Made by a program: the position numbers and the translations under genes. Of a stretch of 64,000 bases of DNA, positions 25,554 through 34,582 are shown piece after piece. Position 1 is the stretch's first letter; the number at the start of each line of letters is the position of its first letter. Location: contig SVIG01000004.1 of assembly GCA_015071005.1 (NCBI GenBank), positions 62,001 through 126,000 of the forward strand. Reading direction: 5' to 3'. Source of the DNA: Clostridiales bacterium. GTDB lineage: Bacteria > Bacillota > Clostridia > Christensenellales > Borkfalkiaceae. The notes beneath the pieces were generated by a model. The model saw nothing but the letters and a program-made list of their open reading frames with translations, did no database searches and had not been told where the DNA came from.

Positions 25554-26468
25554 ATGATGTTAAAAAATAAAAGCGCTTTTAGCACAAAAAAACGCAAACA
25601 ACTAATGTTTTATATTGGGATTTTAGCTTTGCCCATTTTACAAGTCCTGGTTTTCTATTTTTATGTAAACATAAATACCTTTTCGCTTGCATTTCAAGAA
25701 TTTGATGGAATGGGTTATAAATTTGCAGGGTTGGATACTTTCAAAAAAGTTTTCAAATTGGAGCACACCATTTTTAGAAACTTCGATTTCAAACTTGTAA
25801 TGAAGAATTCGCTGCTAGTATGGCTGATAGGTTTATTGATATCTTTTTTCCCCTCGTTGCTGTTTTCTTATTATATCTATAAGAATCATATAGGGAGCGG
25901 TTTATTCAAGATCATGCTGTATTTACCGCATATCATTCCGCACCTTGTATTCATTACGTTATACAAGTTTTATATGGATACCATTCCAGTAAACCTGGGT
26001 CTCATTACAAGCGGTGGTTTTTGGATTTCAACGGTAGAATGGGAAAGATTTTATTACATATTCTGCGGTTGGATGTTAGGCTTTGGTACGTCGGTACTTG
26101 TGTATACAGGTTCAATGTCTGGTATATCCGATTCGATTATTGAATCGGGGCAACTGGACGGAATAACCCCTCTAAAAGAATTTATTTTCATTGTTCTTCC
26201 TATGATATGGGGCACGTTTGTAACAATGGTAGTAGCATCGTTGGTGAGTATATTTACAAGCGATATGAACGGTTATGCGTTTAAGGCGGCAAACTTTAAC
26301 TCGCAAATTCAAACCATCGGGTATTTCCTTCAAAATAAAACAATAAATGGTGGTATGGAAAGCTATCCGCTCTTGTCTGCTCTTGGTCTTATTATGACGG
26401 CGATTGCAGTACCACTTGCTCTTTTAGTAAGACATTTATTGACTAAGTACGGGCCCAAAACGGAATAA
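25554..26468 (+). CDS. Sugar ABC transporter permease (CUT1, MalF/LplB-like)
   Basis: A 304-residue permease with six hydrophobic helices and an EAA-type cytoplasmic loop (ESGQLDGITPLKEFIFIVLP, about 198-217). It would form the membrane channel with the next gene. Start ATG 25554 (an alternative ATG lies one codon on), preceded by AAAGGA. No ATP-binding subunit gene is found in the locus; CUT1 importers of Bacillota often share a distant multitask ATPase such as MsmK. Confidence 0.88.
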   Translation: MMLKNKSAFSTKKRKQLMFYIGILALPILQVLVFYFYVNINTFSLAFQEFDGMGYKFAGLDTFKKVFKLEHTIFRNFDFKLVMKNSLLVWLIGLLISFFPSLLFSYYIYKNHIGSGLFKIMLYLPHIIPHLVFITLYKFYMDTIPVNLGLITSGGFWISTVEWERFYYIFCGWMLGFGTSVLVYTGSMSGISDSIIESGQLDGITPLKEFIFIVLPMIWGTFVTMVVASLVSIFTSDMNGYAFKAANFNSQIQTIGYFLQNKTINGGMESYPLLSALGLIMTAIAVPLALLVRHLLTKYGPKTE

Positions 26469-26481
26469 GGAGGGGAAAGCA

Positions 26482-27393
26482 ATGACTAAAACAAAGAAAA
26501 AGAAATTTTTTAAGATGGGGCTTGTCAATTGGATAATTCTCATTGTGCTTAGCCTCTACGTGATTTTGTTGTGTTCCTATTTATTGTTTGGGTTATTTAC
26601 GTCCGTTAACACGATTCCTGTTTATGATGAAAAGATTTACTTTCCAGGTGCCAAGGAATGGAAGTGGGGATTTAAGAACTATGTAAATGTTTTCAAGTCT
26701 TTTAGCGTTACCGAAACACTTTCCAATCAAACAACGATTCAAGCCGATTTTTTTGCCATGACGTTTAACTCTATTCTCTTTGCGGGACTTGCGGCTTTTG
26801 CGAAATGCGCGGCTATATATCTTGTGGCGTACGCGACTTCAAGATATGCGTATGTGTTTAGTAAATTGATTTACACTTTCGTTATCGTGGCAATGGTTAT
26901 TCCTATCATTGGCAGTACGCCTTCACAAATCGTTATTATAAAGGCGTTGGGGTTGTATGAAAAGATGACGGGTGTTGCCTTGGTAGCGTTCAGTTTCCTC
27001 GGCATGTACTTCTTGGTGGTACACGCCGTATTGCAAGCACTCCCTAAGGATTATGCGGAAGCGGCATATCTTGACGGAGCAAGCGAATGGACGGTTATGA
27101 TAAAAATTATGCTTCCGTTGGTCTGGCCCACGATTGCTACCATTTTTTTGATCGTCTTTATTGAGAATTGGAATAGTTACGGCTATATTTTGATTTACTT
27201 GCGCTCTTATCCCACACTCTCTTATGGTGTGTTTAAGCAACTTCAGACGTCAGGGGATTATTCAAACCTTATGTACCACCCGACGATGAAAATTGCAGGG
27301 GCTTACTTGGTGGCACTCCCCGTAATAACGCTTTTCATTGTGTTCCGAAATAAGCTTATGAAGAACGTAACAATGGGCGGCGTAAAAGAATAA
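26482..27393 (+). CDS. Sugar ABC transporter permease (CUT1, MalG/YtcP-like)
   Basis: A 303-residue permease with six hydrophobic helices. Its EAA loop, EAAYLDGASEWTVMIKIMLP (about 193-212), contacts the ATPase. It starts after a strong AAGGAGGGG site, 13 bases beyond the partner permease. Together the two form a heterodimeric channel for the binding lipoprotein at 23854-25539. Confidence 0.9.
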   Translation: MTKTKKKKFFKMGLVNWIILIVLSLYVILLCSYLLFGLFTSVNTIPVYDEKIYFPGAKEWKWGFKNYVNVFKSFSVTETLSNQTTIQADFFAMTFNSILFAGLAAFAKCAAIYLVAYATSRYAYVFSKLIYTFVIVAMVIPIIGSTPSQIVIIKALGLYEKMTGVALVAFSFLGMYFLVVHAVLQALPKDYAEAAYLDGASEWTVMIKIMLPLVWPTIATIFLIVFIENWNSYGYILIYLRSYPTLSYGVFKQLQTSGDYSNLMYHPTMKIAGAYLVALPVITLFIVFRNKLMKNVTMGGVKE

Positions 27394-27452
27394 AAAAGAA
27401 TGACGGTTTGCAATCCGATTAAAAATTGCGAAATAAATGAAAAGGAGTATAG

Positions 27453-27605
27453 ATGATGAAAGATTACGTAACTCCAGAACTGCGTTTTGTATTATTAGAC
27501 GCACAAGACGTCATTACAGCGTCCAACGACGTGGAATTTGACGTAGGCACGTGGTTGGGCGATACACAATCGAACAATTGGACGGGTGGAGGTTTTGTCT
27601 CATGA
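27453..27605 (+). CDS. Small 50-residue protein coupled to the following exported protein
   Basis: A short gene with AAGGAG seven bases before ATG 27453. Its product begins MMKDYVTPELRFVLLDAQDV, continues ITASNDVEFDVGTW and ends in a Gly/Asn/Thr-rich tail. Its stop overlaps the next start as ATGA (27602-27605), the classic coupling arrangement, and the next gene's GGAGG lies inside it. The pattern 'TPEL...LLDAQDVITAS' is, from memory, seen in many unnamed short Clostridia proteins with variable polar tails; the family has no function I know of. No signal peptide and no modification enzyme beside it. The coding reality is well supported by the two ribosome sites; the role is unknown. Confidence 0.7.
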   Translation: MMKDYVTPELRFVLLDAQDVITASNDVEFDVGTWLGDTQSNNWTGGGFVS

Positions 27606-30364
27606 AAACGACAGTAAAGAAAACTTTAATTTCTATGTTTGCGATGATTGCGATTGCGGCAGTTCCCGTAGGCTTGGTTGCTATGGATAATATGCAGGCA
27701 AGCGCGGAAACGATCACGGCTCCCGAATCTGTTTTTTATATGGAAGAGGGTGCGGCGGTAAGAACGGACACCGATAAGCTCGGGATTCGTTTTAGTGCCA
27801 CTATTACGAAAGCGTATTGGGAAGATTTGCAAACGACGTACGGCGTAGACGCAACGTATAAGTTCTATTCCGTAGTAACGGACGGCGTGATGCCCGTTAC
27901 TAAAGATTACGGTACGCTCACTCCCGATTTTACCGATACCGACGAGTATACCTTTTATTCCACCATCGTTTACGACACGGCGGAATTGAAAGAAGCAGGG
28001 CTTTTGGAGGAATCGTGCGAGCTTGAGCTGTCCGCACAAACCTACGTTGATATAACGAAGGTAGGAGAGGAAACGCCTACGACCCTTGCGGCTTACGGCG
28101 AAACGGGTGTGCGTTCTATGAAAGCGGTTGCAAACGCGGCTGTGCTTGCGGGTGAAGAGGATGAAGACTTGCTCAATTATTTTGCGGTAGGCAACCGTTC
28201 GGAACTCCAAGAGGGCTATGTGTTTGACGATAACGGCGGCTTTATCACAATGGCAAACTTGCCCGATTTGACGGACGCAACGGATATGGGAGTATATTAC
28301 GGCGCGCAAAAAGTAGAGGCGACCTACGAAAACGGTACGATTTCTTTTAACGGCGTAGAGCTTGAAGCTGGGCAAACGAGCGCATATATATCCGTATTCA
28401 CAGGCGGTAAAGTATATAGCTCCAAGATTAGCAAAGCAAAGAAAATCACGCAAGCAAATGTGACTGATTTGCTTTCGGTAGCGAATGAAACGATTTACCT
28501 TGCGGAAGATATTGACCTTGCGGGTATTGAGTGGAATTCGACCGCATCGTTTAGCGGTGTATTTGACGGTGGCAACCACGCAATCAAGAATTTAACGACC
28601 GTCACAGACAACGGTTTCTTTGCAAACGTGCAAGGCACGATTAAAAACGTAGCGTTTGTAGACGCATACACGGGCGGAAATTCCGCGGTAATTGCAAATA
28701 AACCTACGGGCACGCTTTCCCTTGAAAACGTATTTATCGACCTTAGTGGTCGGGGCGGTTGGAGTGGCGCAACTTTATACACGTCTGCTTCTGCAGAATT
28801 TGCGGCAAATATGACGAACGTAGTGGTTAATTTCCCTGCTGCGCAAACCAATTATAACTTATTTGGTTATATTTTGAAAGGCACAAGTACGCTTACAAAC
28901 GTACACGTAATCAGCGGTAGCGGTGTATACGCACGTATGAACGATGCATCGAAAGTGTATGTAAAAGCAGGTTCTACCGTTTCTTTCCATACCGATTTGT
29001 CTGCTTTTGCAACGGCAGAAATGACGTTGACGCCTTTCCTTAATGAATGTGTAGAGGATTATTTGAATATCGTGAAGATTTCGCAAGCAAACGCTGCTGA
29101 CTTGCTCACCCTTAAAGGCAACGAAACGGTAATTTTGACGGAAGACGTTGACCTTGCGGGTATTGAGTGGAATTCGACCGCATCGTTTAGCGGTGTATTC
29201 GACGGTAATAATCACGCAATCAAGAATTTAACGACGGTAGCAGGCAACGGTTTCTTTAAGGATATCAATGGCGCAACGATTAGAAACGTAGCGTTTGTAG
29301 ATGTAACATTGCCTTCTAACAGTGGTGTTATTACTTATCGTCCTACGGGTGCTTTAGTAATGGAAAATACGTTTATTGAAGTAATCTGGACGGGCTCTGG
29401 CGGTCGTTTGGGTGCAATTTGTGAAAGATCGAATAATGCAGTTGCGTTGAACTTGACGAACGTTGTAATTTCTATGCCTGGTACAAATGCGAATGAAGCC
29501 ATTTATGGTTATTCACTCAAAGGATCGTCGAAATTGACGAATGTACATTGTATTGGGCTTGCTAATAAGACGGCTTCCGTTGCAAATGCATCGCCCGTGA
29601 TTGCAAGCGGTTCAACGTATACTTTCCATACAGATTTGTCTGCTTTTGCAACGGCAAATACGAGCTTGACGCCTTTCCTTAATGAATGTGTAGAGGAATA
29701 TTTGAACATTGTGAAGATTTCGCAATCGAACGCAAACAAATTGTTAAGCTTAAAGGGTAACGCAATGGTAATCTTGACGGAAGACGTTGACCTTGCGGGT
29801 ATTGAGTGGAATTCGACCACATCGTTTAGCGGTGTATTCGACGGTAATAATCACGCAATCAAGAATTTAACGACGGTAGCAGGCAACGGTTTCTTTAAGG
29901 ATATCAATGGCGCAACGATTAGAAACGTAGCGTTTGTAGATGTAACATTGCCTTCTAACAGTGGTGTTATTACTTATCGTCCTACGGGTGCTTTAGTAAT
30001 GGAAAATACGTTTATTGAAGTAATCTGGACGGGCTCTGGCGGTCGTTTGGGTGCAATTTGTGAAAGATCGAATAATGCAGTTGCGTTGAACTTGACGAAC
30101 GTTGTAATTTCTATGCCTGGTACAAATGCGAATGAAGCCATTTATGGTTATTCACTCAAAGGATCGTCGAAATTGACGAACGTACATTGTATTGGGCTTG
30201 CTAATAAGACGGCTTCCGTTGCAAATGCATCGCCCGTGATTGCAAGCGGTTCAACGTATACTTTCCATACAGATTTGTCTGCTTTCAATTCGGCAAATCC
30301 GACCTTGACGGAGTTCTTGACGAGTTGTGTTACAACCTATTTGAACGCTAACGCTAACGCATAA
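27602..30364 (+). CDS. Exported protein with three GLUG-like solenoid units
   Basis: A protein of about 920 residues with a cleavable signal peptide (hydrophobic 10-28, cut near MQASA-ET). Residues about 40-200 form a domain (TDKLGIRFSATITKAYWEDL) found at the start of several Clostridia surface proteins; I cannot name it with certainty. From about 280 there are three units of about 213 residues with the cores LAEDIDLAGIEW, FSGVFDGNNHAIKNLTTV and RNVAFVDVTL. The last two units are almost identical in DNA. No LPXTG or transmembrane anchor is seen at the C-terminus. The start is ATG 27602 after GGAGG. It resembles the lipoprotein at 19886 and may share its ligand. Confidence 0.75.
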   Translation: MKTTVKKTLISMFAMIAIAAVPVGLVAMDNMQASAETITAPESVFYMEEGAAVRTDTDKLGIRFSATITKAYWEDLQTTYGVDATYKFYSVVTDGVMPVTKDYGTLTPDFTDTDEYTFYSTIVYDTAELKEAGLLEESCELELSAQTYVDITKVGEETPTTLAAYGETGVRSMKAVANAAVLAGEEDEDLLNYFAVGNRSELQEGYVFDDNGGFITMANLPDLTDATDMGVYYGAQKVEATYENGTISFNGVELEAGQTSAYISVFTGGKVYSSKISKAKKITQANVTDLLSVANETIYLAEDIDLAGIEWNSTASFSGVFDGGNHAIKNLTTVTDNGFFANVQGTIKNVAFVDAYTGGNSAVIANKPTGTLSLENVFIDLSGRGGWSGATLYTSASAEFAANMTNVVVNFPAAQTNYNLFGYILKGTSTLTNVHVISGSGVYARMNDASKVYVKAGSTVSFHTDLSAFATAEMTLTPFLNECVEDYLNIVKISQANAADLLTLKGNETVILTEDVDLAGIEWNSTASFSGVFDGNNHAIKNLTTVAGNGFFKDINGATIRNVAFVDVTLPSNSGVITYRPTGALVMENTFIEVIWTGSGGRLGAICERSNNAVALNLTNVVISMPGTNANEAIYGYSLKGSSKLTNVHCIGLANKTASVANASPVIASGSTYTFHTDLSAFATANTSLTPFLNECVEEYLNIVKISQSNANKLLSLKGNAMVILTEDVDLAGIEWNSTTSFSGVFDGNNHAIKNLTTVAGNGFFKDINGATIRNVAFVDVTLPSNSGVITYRPTGALVMENTFIEVIWTGSGGRLGAICERSNNAVALNLTNVVISMPGTNANEAIYGYSLKGSSKLTNVHCIGLANKTASVANASPVIASGSTYTFHTDLSAFNSANPTLTEFLTSCVTTYLNANANA
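29135..30285 (+). repeat. Near-perfect tandem duplication, period 639 bp
   Basis: Bases 29135-29646 recur at 29774-30285. By eye I find only two differences in about 512 bases (GCATCG/ACATCG and AATGT/AACGT). The third unit of the same gene, starting near 28470, is clearly more diverged. The 213-codon period keeps the frame, so repeat number can change by recombination without breaking the protein. Confidence 0.85.
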
Positions 30365-30401
30365 TAAAACAGGCTTTGGCGAAAGCATAATCTAACAAAA
30401 A

Positions 30402-30452
30402 AAAGAGTTTCTGCGCCCTTGCGATATAGGGCGCGGAAAGCACTCTTTTGAA
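30402..30452 (+). terminator. Hairpin between the two exported-protein genes
   Basis: AGAGT...TGCGCCCT pairs with AGGGCGCG...ACTCTTTT, giving a long stem followed by TTTT, 45-85 bases after the upstream stop. It probably ends or attenuates the upstream message, so that 30473 onward may be expressed at a different level. Confidence 0.65.
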
Positions 30453-30472
30453 TCTCTTTTTAAGGAAAAATT

Positions 30473-32557
30473 ATGAAAAAGAAAAAGAAAATTATTGTTG
30501 CGGCTATGATAGCGGCAATTTCTTCGCTTGCTTTTGGGGCGGTTGGCGTGTTTGCAAACGCTGCAAGCAAGGAAACGGAGAAAACAAAAATAAATTATGA
30601 AATCGCACCGGAAATTATGGTGGATTTTCCTAATGGTTTTGATAACGAGCTTCCAAATGCAGCTTTAGACAAAAGTTATGCAATTCCGTCCGCAACGGCA
30701 ATCGACGTTTACGGCGATGAATTGATGGTGCACACGGCTGTGTACGCACATTATTATTCGGAAACCCGTTCGTTAATTCAAATTGAAAATAATGCCTTTC
30801 TTCCTGCTTTTTACGGAATATATACCATTTGCTACACAGCGACCGACGATTTTGGTAATGCTGCTATGCAAACGTTTGATATTACCTGCGAAGAAAAGCA
30901 ACCCTTAACAGCAATAGTTGAAGAGGTAAGTGAAGAATATTTTGTGGGACGGGAAGTAAAGGTTGCAAATATATCGGTAGAAAACCAAATTGGGGAAGTG
31001 GAAGTACAAATTATAGCTTCTTGCGCTTACGCTTCCTATGCCGTAGAAAACGGCGTTTTCTTCCCAGAATATGCGGGAGAATACACGATTGAATACGTGT
31101 ATTCCGATTATAATGAAACGAATAAAGTGAGCTATACGATTAACGTTCAGGAAAACGAAACGCCCGTATTCACTTCGGAAGTTACTTTGCCCGAATATTT
31201 TATTCTCGGCGCAAGCTACAGCTTGCCTCAAGCAGAATGTATGGCCTATAGCGGAAACGGGATTTATTCGATTTCTCCGTCCATTTCCGTGCGTTATCTT
31301 GATAAAAATTACACATTAGCAATTACCAACGGAGAATTTACGCCCCAAATTGCTGGTGAGGTAAAAATCGTGTACGAAGCAAACGCACTTGGCAAGGTGG
31401 AAAGGAGAGAGTATTCAGCAACAGTTGTAGACGTCAATTTCAACGGCGCTATGACTATGCAAAATTATTTTTATGGCGAGGACATTGGTTTGAATGCACA
31501 GTCTTACGGCGTAGAAATCAGTACGCTTACGGATGGAGCGTCGGCGTCGTTTATCAATTCCGTGCTTTCCAGAACGCTTACGATGACCTTAGGCATTGAC
31601 GCAGACAAAAATGCGTTCAATAGTTTGGATATTTACTTAACTGACGTGCAGGATAAGTCGAAAGAGGTAAAGATCTCTTTCCAAAAGACGGGCACGGACG
31701 CAAAGGTGGTCGTGAACGACGATGATTATGCTTACGGAAACGTTGCATTTGACGAAGCTTCCACGTTTATGTTTGAATATTCCAACGCTACGCGCACGGT
31801 TTCGATGGCGGGTTCGGATAAAATTGCCGTGAAAAAGACTCTTTCAGGCGAAGCGTTTGATGGTTTCGGTGAATTTATCACAGTGAAATACGTGTTTAGC
31901 GGCGTTACGGGCTATTCGACTTTTTTCGTGTATTCTATAGATAATCAAACATTCTCCGACGAAAAAGGGGACGGCATGCGTCCGCATATTATTTTCTCTG
32001 CTTATGCAGGAGGGGAAAAAGAGGTCGGGGATTTAATTGAGATTGAGCGTATTTACGTCGCGGATATCCTTGACCCGAATTGCACTGTAAATTACTATGT
32101 GTTTGCACCCAGTGGAAAATACGTTGTTAGCACAGACGGGGAGCTGTTGAATAGAGACACCGACTACACCAAGAGTTACTCATTCTTAGCAACGGAAAAT
32201 GGCAAATATGTTGTGTATATGGAAATAGAGGACAGCGTTGGAAATGGCGAAATTTATGCTTATTCTATCAACGTTATCGATACGCAAGCGCCCGCTATTA
32301 CGTTGTCGGGTGTAAAAACAGAGGTTAAGGCAGGCTCTAGCATTACCTTAGCTACGGCTGCGGTTTCGGATAACCGTACTCCCACAGGGGAAATGAAAGT
32401 TTTTGTTGTGTTGATTTGCCCGGATTGGACGACGGTTATGGCGGAAAACGGTAAGGCGTACAAGCCAGACCAGTATGGCACGTACACCGTTTGGTATTAT
32501 GTTACCGATGGTGATGGGAATATTGCTATGGAAAGCTATCAATTTACGGTAAAATAA
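30473..32557 (+). CDS. Exported multidomain Ig-like protein
   Basis: A 694-residue protein with a signal peptide (KKKKKIIVAAMIAAISSLAF, cut near FANAAS). About four Ig-like segments follow (for example AFLPAFYGIYTICYTATDDF, FFPEYAGEYTIEYVYSD and, at the end, PDQYGTYTVWYYVTDGDG). Between them lies a jelly-roll region of about 200 residues (about 320-530), where LamG-like sugar-binding folds would fit. No catalytic motif and no sorting signal are visible. The repeated 'YTIxYxYxD' strands are typical of bacterial cadherin/Ig-type adhesion or spacer modules. Likely a surface glycan-binding or structural protein; exact role unknown. Confidence 0.65.
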   Translation: MKKKKKIIVAAMIAAISSLAFGAVGVFANAASKETEKTKINYEIAPEIMVDFPNGFDNELPNAALDKSYAIPSATAIDVYGDELMVHTAVYAHYYSETRSLIQIENNAFLPAFYGIYTICYTATDDFGNAAMQTFDITCEEKQPLTAIVEEVSEEYFVGREVKVANISVENQIGEVEVQIIASCAYASYAVENGVFFPEYAGEYTIEYVYSDYNETNKVSYTINVQENETPVFTSEVTLPEYFILGASYSLPQAECMAYSGNGIYSISPSISVRYLDKNYTLAITNGEFTPQIAGEVKIVYEANALGKVERREYSATVVDVNFNGAMTMQNYFYGEDIGLNAQSYGVEISTLTDGASASFINSVLSRTLTMTLGIDADKNAFNSLDIYLTDVQDKSKEVKISFQKTGTDAKVVVNDDDYAYGNVAFDEASTFMFEYSNATRTVSMAGSDKIAVKKTLSGEAFDGFGEFITVKYVFSGVTGYSTFFVYSIDNQTFSDEKGDGMRPHIIFSAYAGGEKEVGDLIEIERIYVADILDPNCTVNYYVFAPSGKYVVSTDGELLNRDTDYTKSYSFLATENGKYVVYMEIEDSVGNGEIYAYSINVIDTQAPAITLSGVKTEVKAGSSITLATAAVSDNRTPTGEMKVFVVLICPDWTTVMAENGKAYKPDQYGTYTVWYYVTDGDGNIAMESYQFTVK

Positions 32558-32568
32558 GGAGGGGAAAG

Positions 32569-34572
32569 ATGAAAAAAATGATCAATAAAATTTGTTCGGC
32601 ATTGCTTTGTTTTACCGTCCTTTGTTCGGCGGTGGCTTGCGGCGGTTCTAGCGGCTCAAACGACGATAACACAAGCTCGAACAGCGGCAATAGCACTGTC
32701 ACGTTGAAAGACCCTATTTATACGGACGGCGTACACGTTTACGATTATACTGAAACGGATAAATACGTAGTGAAAAACGGGCAGAGCGATTATAAAATCG
32801 TTCTTTCCGCAAATCCTTCGTCCTTGGAAAAATTAGCGGCGGACGAGCTTGTTCTTTTCTTTGAAGAAGCAACGGGGGTAACTCTTCCCATCGTTTCCGA
32901 TGGTTCGATTACATACAGTCAAGACAGCAAAGTGATTTGCTTGGGAAAAAATGAGTATTATCGTACGGCATATTCTTTGAACGATAATCTTTCCACCGAC
33001 GGAAAAAATCTTGAACACGACGGCTTTATGATTGAAACGGTCGGCAATGGGATTTTCATCTTCGGGGATTTTGCAGAAGGTGCACTTTTCGGGGTGTACC
33101 GCTATTTGGCTATCGAGTTTAATTACGATTGTTACAGCAATACGGCTTATTATTTGAATACAGGCGTAAAGGATGTTAGCTTAAAGGATTTTTCGGTAAT
33201 AGATGTGCCCGATTATATGTTTAGGCAGGTGAGATATTCCCATATTCACAGCAATCATCCTACGCAATACCGTATGGGATTTGATTATGGCGAATCGTAT
33301 GCAATCGGCAACAATTCCGCGCATACTAGTTTTATTTATCTTCCCAAAGATAAATATCAAACGGAACATGATAAGTGGTATTCTTTGGACAATACCCAGC
33401 TTTGCTATTATGCTCGCGGAGATGCACAAGAATATGAAGCTATGATCAACAAAATGTTTGAGATCATGAAGGAGTATTTTAAGACGGACGATGGTTATTT
33501 TTTCCGTCTTGGACATGCGGACAGCGTATCTTGGTGCAATTGCAAAGCTTGTTTGGATGGTAAAGAAAAATATGGTGCAGATTCGGCTTCCGTTATCATT
33601 TTTGCCAACAAGCTTGCGGAAAAAATGGATGCTTGGCTTGCAACCGAAGAGGGAAAGCCGTATGCGAGAGATTATAAAATTAGCGTTTTGGCGTATGGCA
33701 CGAGCTCTACTCTTCGCCCCCCTGCAGTGTATGATGAAAACAAGAAGGAGTGGAAGCCTACTTCTCCCGACGTGATTTGCCACGAGAGAGTAATGCCTTG
33801 GTTTGCTCCGTTGGAAGTGGATTATAACTACACTATTTTTGAAGATGTTAATAAGGAATTTTTAAACTACTATTATGGTTGGTGTGCTCTTTCTGATGAT
33901 ATGAGTTGTTATTTCTACTCAACCAATTTCAAGAAGTTTCTTATTCCAGCGGCGTTTTTTGATCCGATTCAAGGTATGTATCAGCTTGGTGCGAAGGCGG
34001 GGGGATATTACGTTCTTGACGACGGGCAGTCGTCGCAGGCGAACGCAGTTACTGGTTGGCACATTTTAAGGACGTACATCCTTTCCAAAATATCTTGGAA
34101 CGTAAATTATGACCTTAATCAACTCATTGAAAATTTCTTCAAGGGTTACTTTGGTGTAAGCGCAGATACAATGAGAAGCTTTTATGAAAGTTATCGCGTA
34201 CATGCAGAATACACCGTTAATCACGTATACAACGCAGGTATATCCATATATATGCCTTTGTTGGACGTAAGATATTGGCCGAAAAATGTTTTAGATCAAT
34301 GGAACGGCTACGTAGAAACGGCACTTTCGCAAATTGAGGTGTTAAAACGTGTCGATCAAAATGCTTATCAACGTTATTACGACCGTATTACGTTGGAACG
34401 TATCTCGTTGTATTATATGATGATTGAATTGCATAAGGATTCCTACAGCGAATCGTTTGTTCAAAAAATGAAGCTTGCCTTTAAGGAAGATTGCGCTCGT
34501 TTAGGCGTTACCGACACGGGAAGCGCGAGCAATGACTCGATTGATGAGCTCTTAAAGAGCTGGGGCATGTAA
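32569..34572 (+). CDS. DUF4838 lipoprotein (alpha-glucuronidase-like fold)
   Basis: A 667-residue lipoprotein with lipobox SAVAC (Cys24) and a Ser/Asn-rich linker. Residues about 65-190 resemble the N-terminal domain of GH67/GH20 enzymes (LSANPSSLEKLAADELVLFF, VICLGKNEYY). The DUF4838 TIM-barrel-like domain follows (about 205-560; CNCKACLDGKEKYGADSASV, YYGWCALSDDMSCYFYSTNF). DUF4838 proteins are uncharacterised relatives of alpha-glucuronidases and occur in glycan loci. As the only enzyme-like protein here that is clearly exported, it may trim the polymer at the surface. AAGGAGGGG precedes the ATG. Confidence 0.75.
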   Translation: MKKMINKICSALLCFTVLCSAVACGGSSGSNDDNTSSNSGNSTVTLKDPIYTDGVHVYDYTETDKYVVKNGQSDYKIVLSANPSSLEKLAADELVLFFEEATGVTLPIVSDGSITYSQDSKVICLGKNEYYRTAYSLNDNLSTDGKNLEHDGFMIETVGNGIFIFGDFAEGALFGVYRYLAIEFNYDCYSNTAYYLNTGVKDVSLKDFSVIDVPDYMFRQVRYSHIHSNHPTQYRMGFDYGESYAIGNNSAHTSFIYLPKDKYQTEHDKWYSLDNTQLCYYARGDAQEYEAMINKMFEIMKEYFKTDDGYFFRLGHADSVSWCNCKACLDGKEKYGADSASVIIFANKLAEKMDAWLATEEGKPYARDYKISVLAYGTSSTLRPPAVYDENKKEWKPTSPDVICHERVMPWFAPLEVDYNYTIFEDVNKEFLNYYYGWCALSDDMSCYFYSTNFKKFLIPAAFFDPIQGMYQLGAKAGGYYVLDDGQSSQANAVTGWHILRTYILSKISWNVNYDLNQLIENFFKGYFGVSADTMRSFYESYRVHAEYTVNHVYNAGISIYMPLLDVRYWPKNVLDQWNGYVETALSQIEVLKRVDQNAYQRYYDRITLERISLYYMMIELHKDSYSESFVQKMKLAFKEDCARLGVTDTGSASNDSIDELLKSWGM

Positions 34573-34582
34573 GGAGTTTATA

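Noticed and set aside
27626-28579. 317-codon open frame on the minus strand
   Set aside because: It lies opposite the signal-peptide-bearing exported protein at 27602-30364, has no ribosome site and reads as Arg/Cys/Tyr-rich antisense sequence.
19886-30364. CRISPR array or satellite DNA
   Set aside because: The repeats are long, in-frame protein repeats (about 640 bp) without short regular spacers; no cas genes are present.
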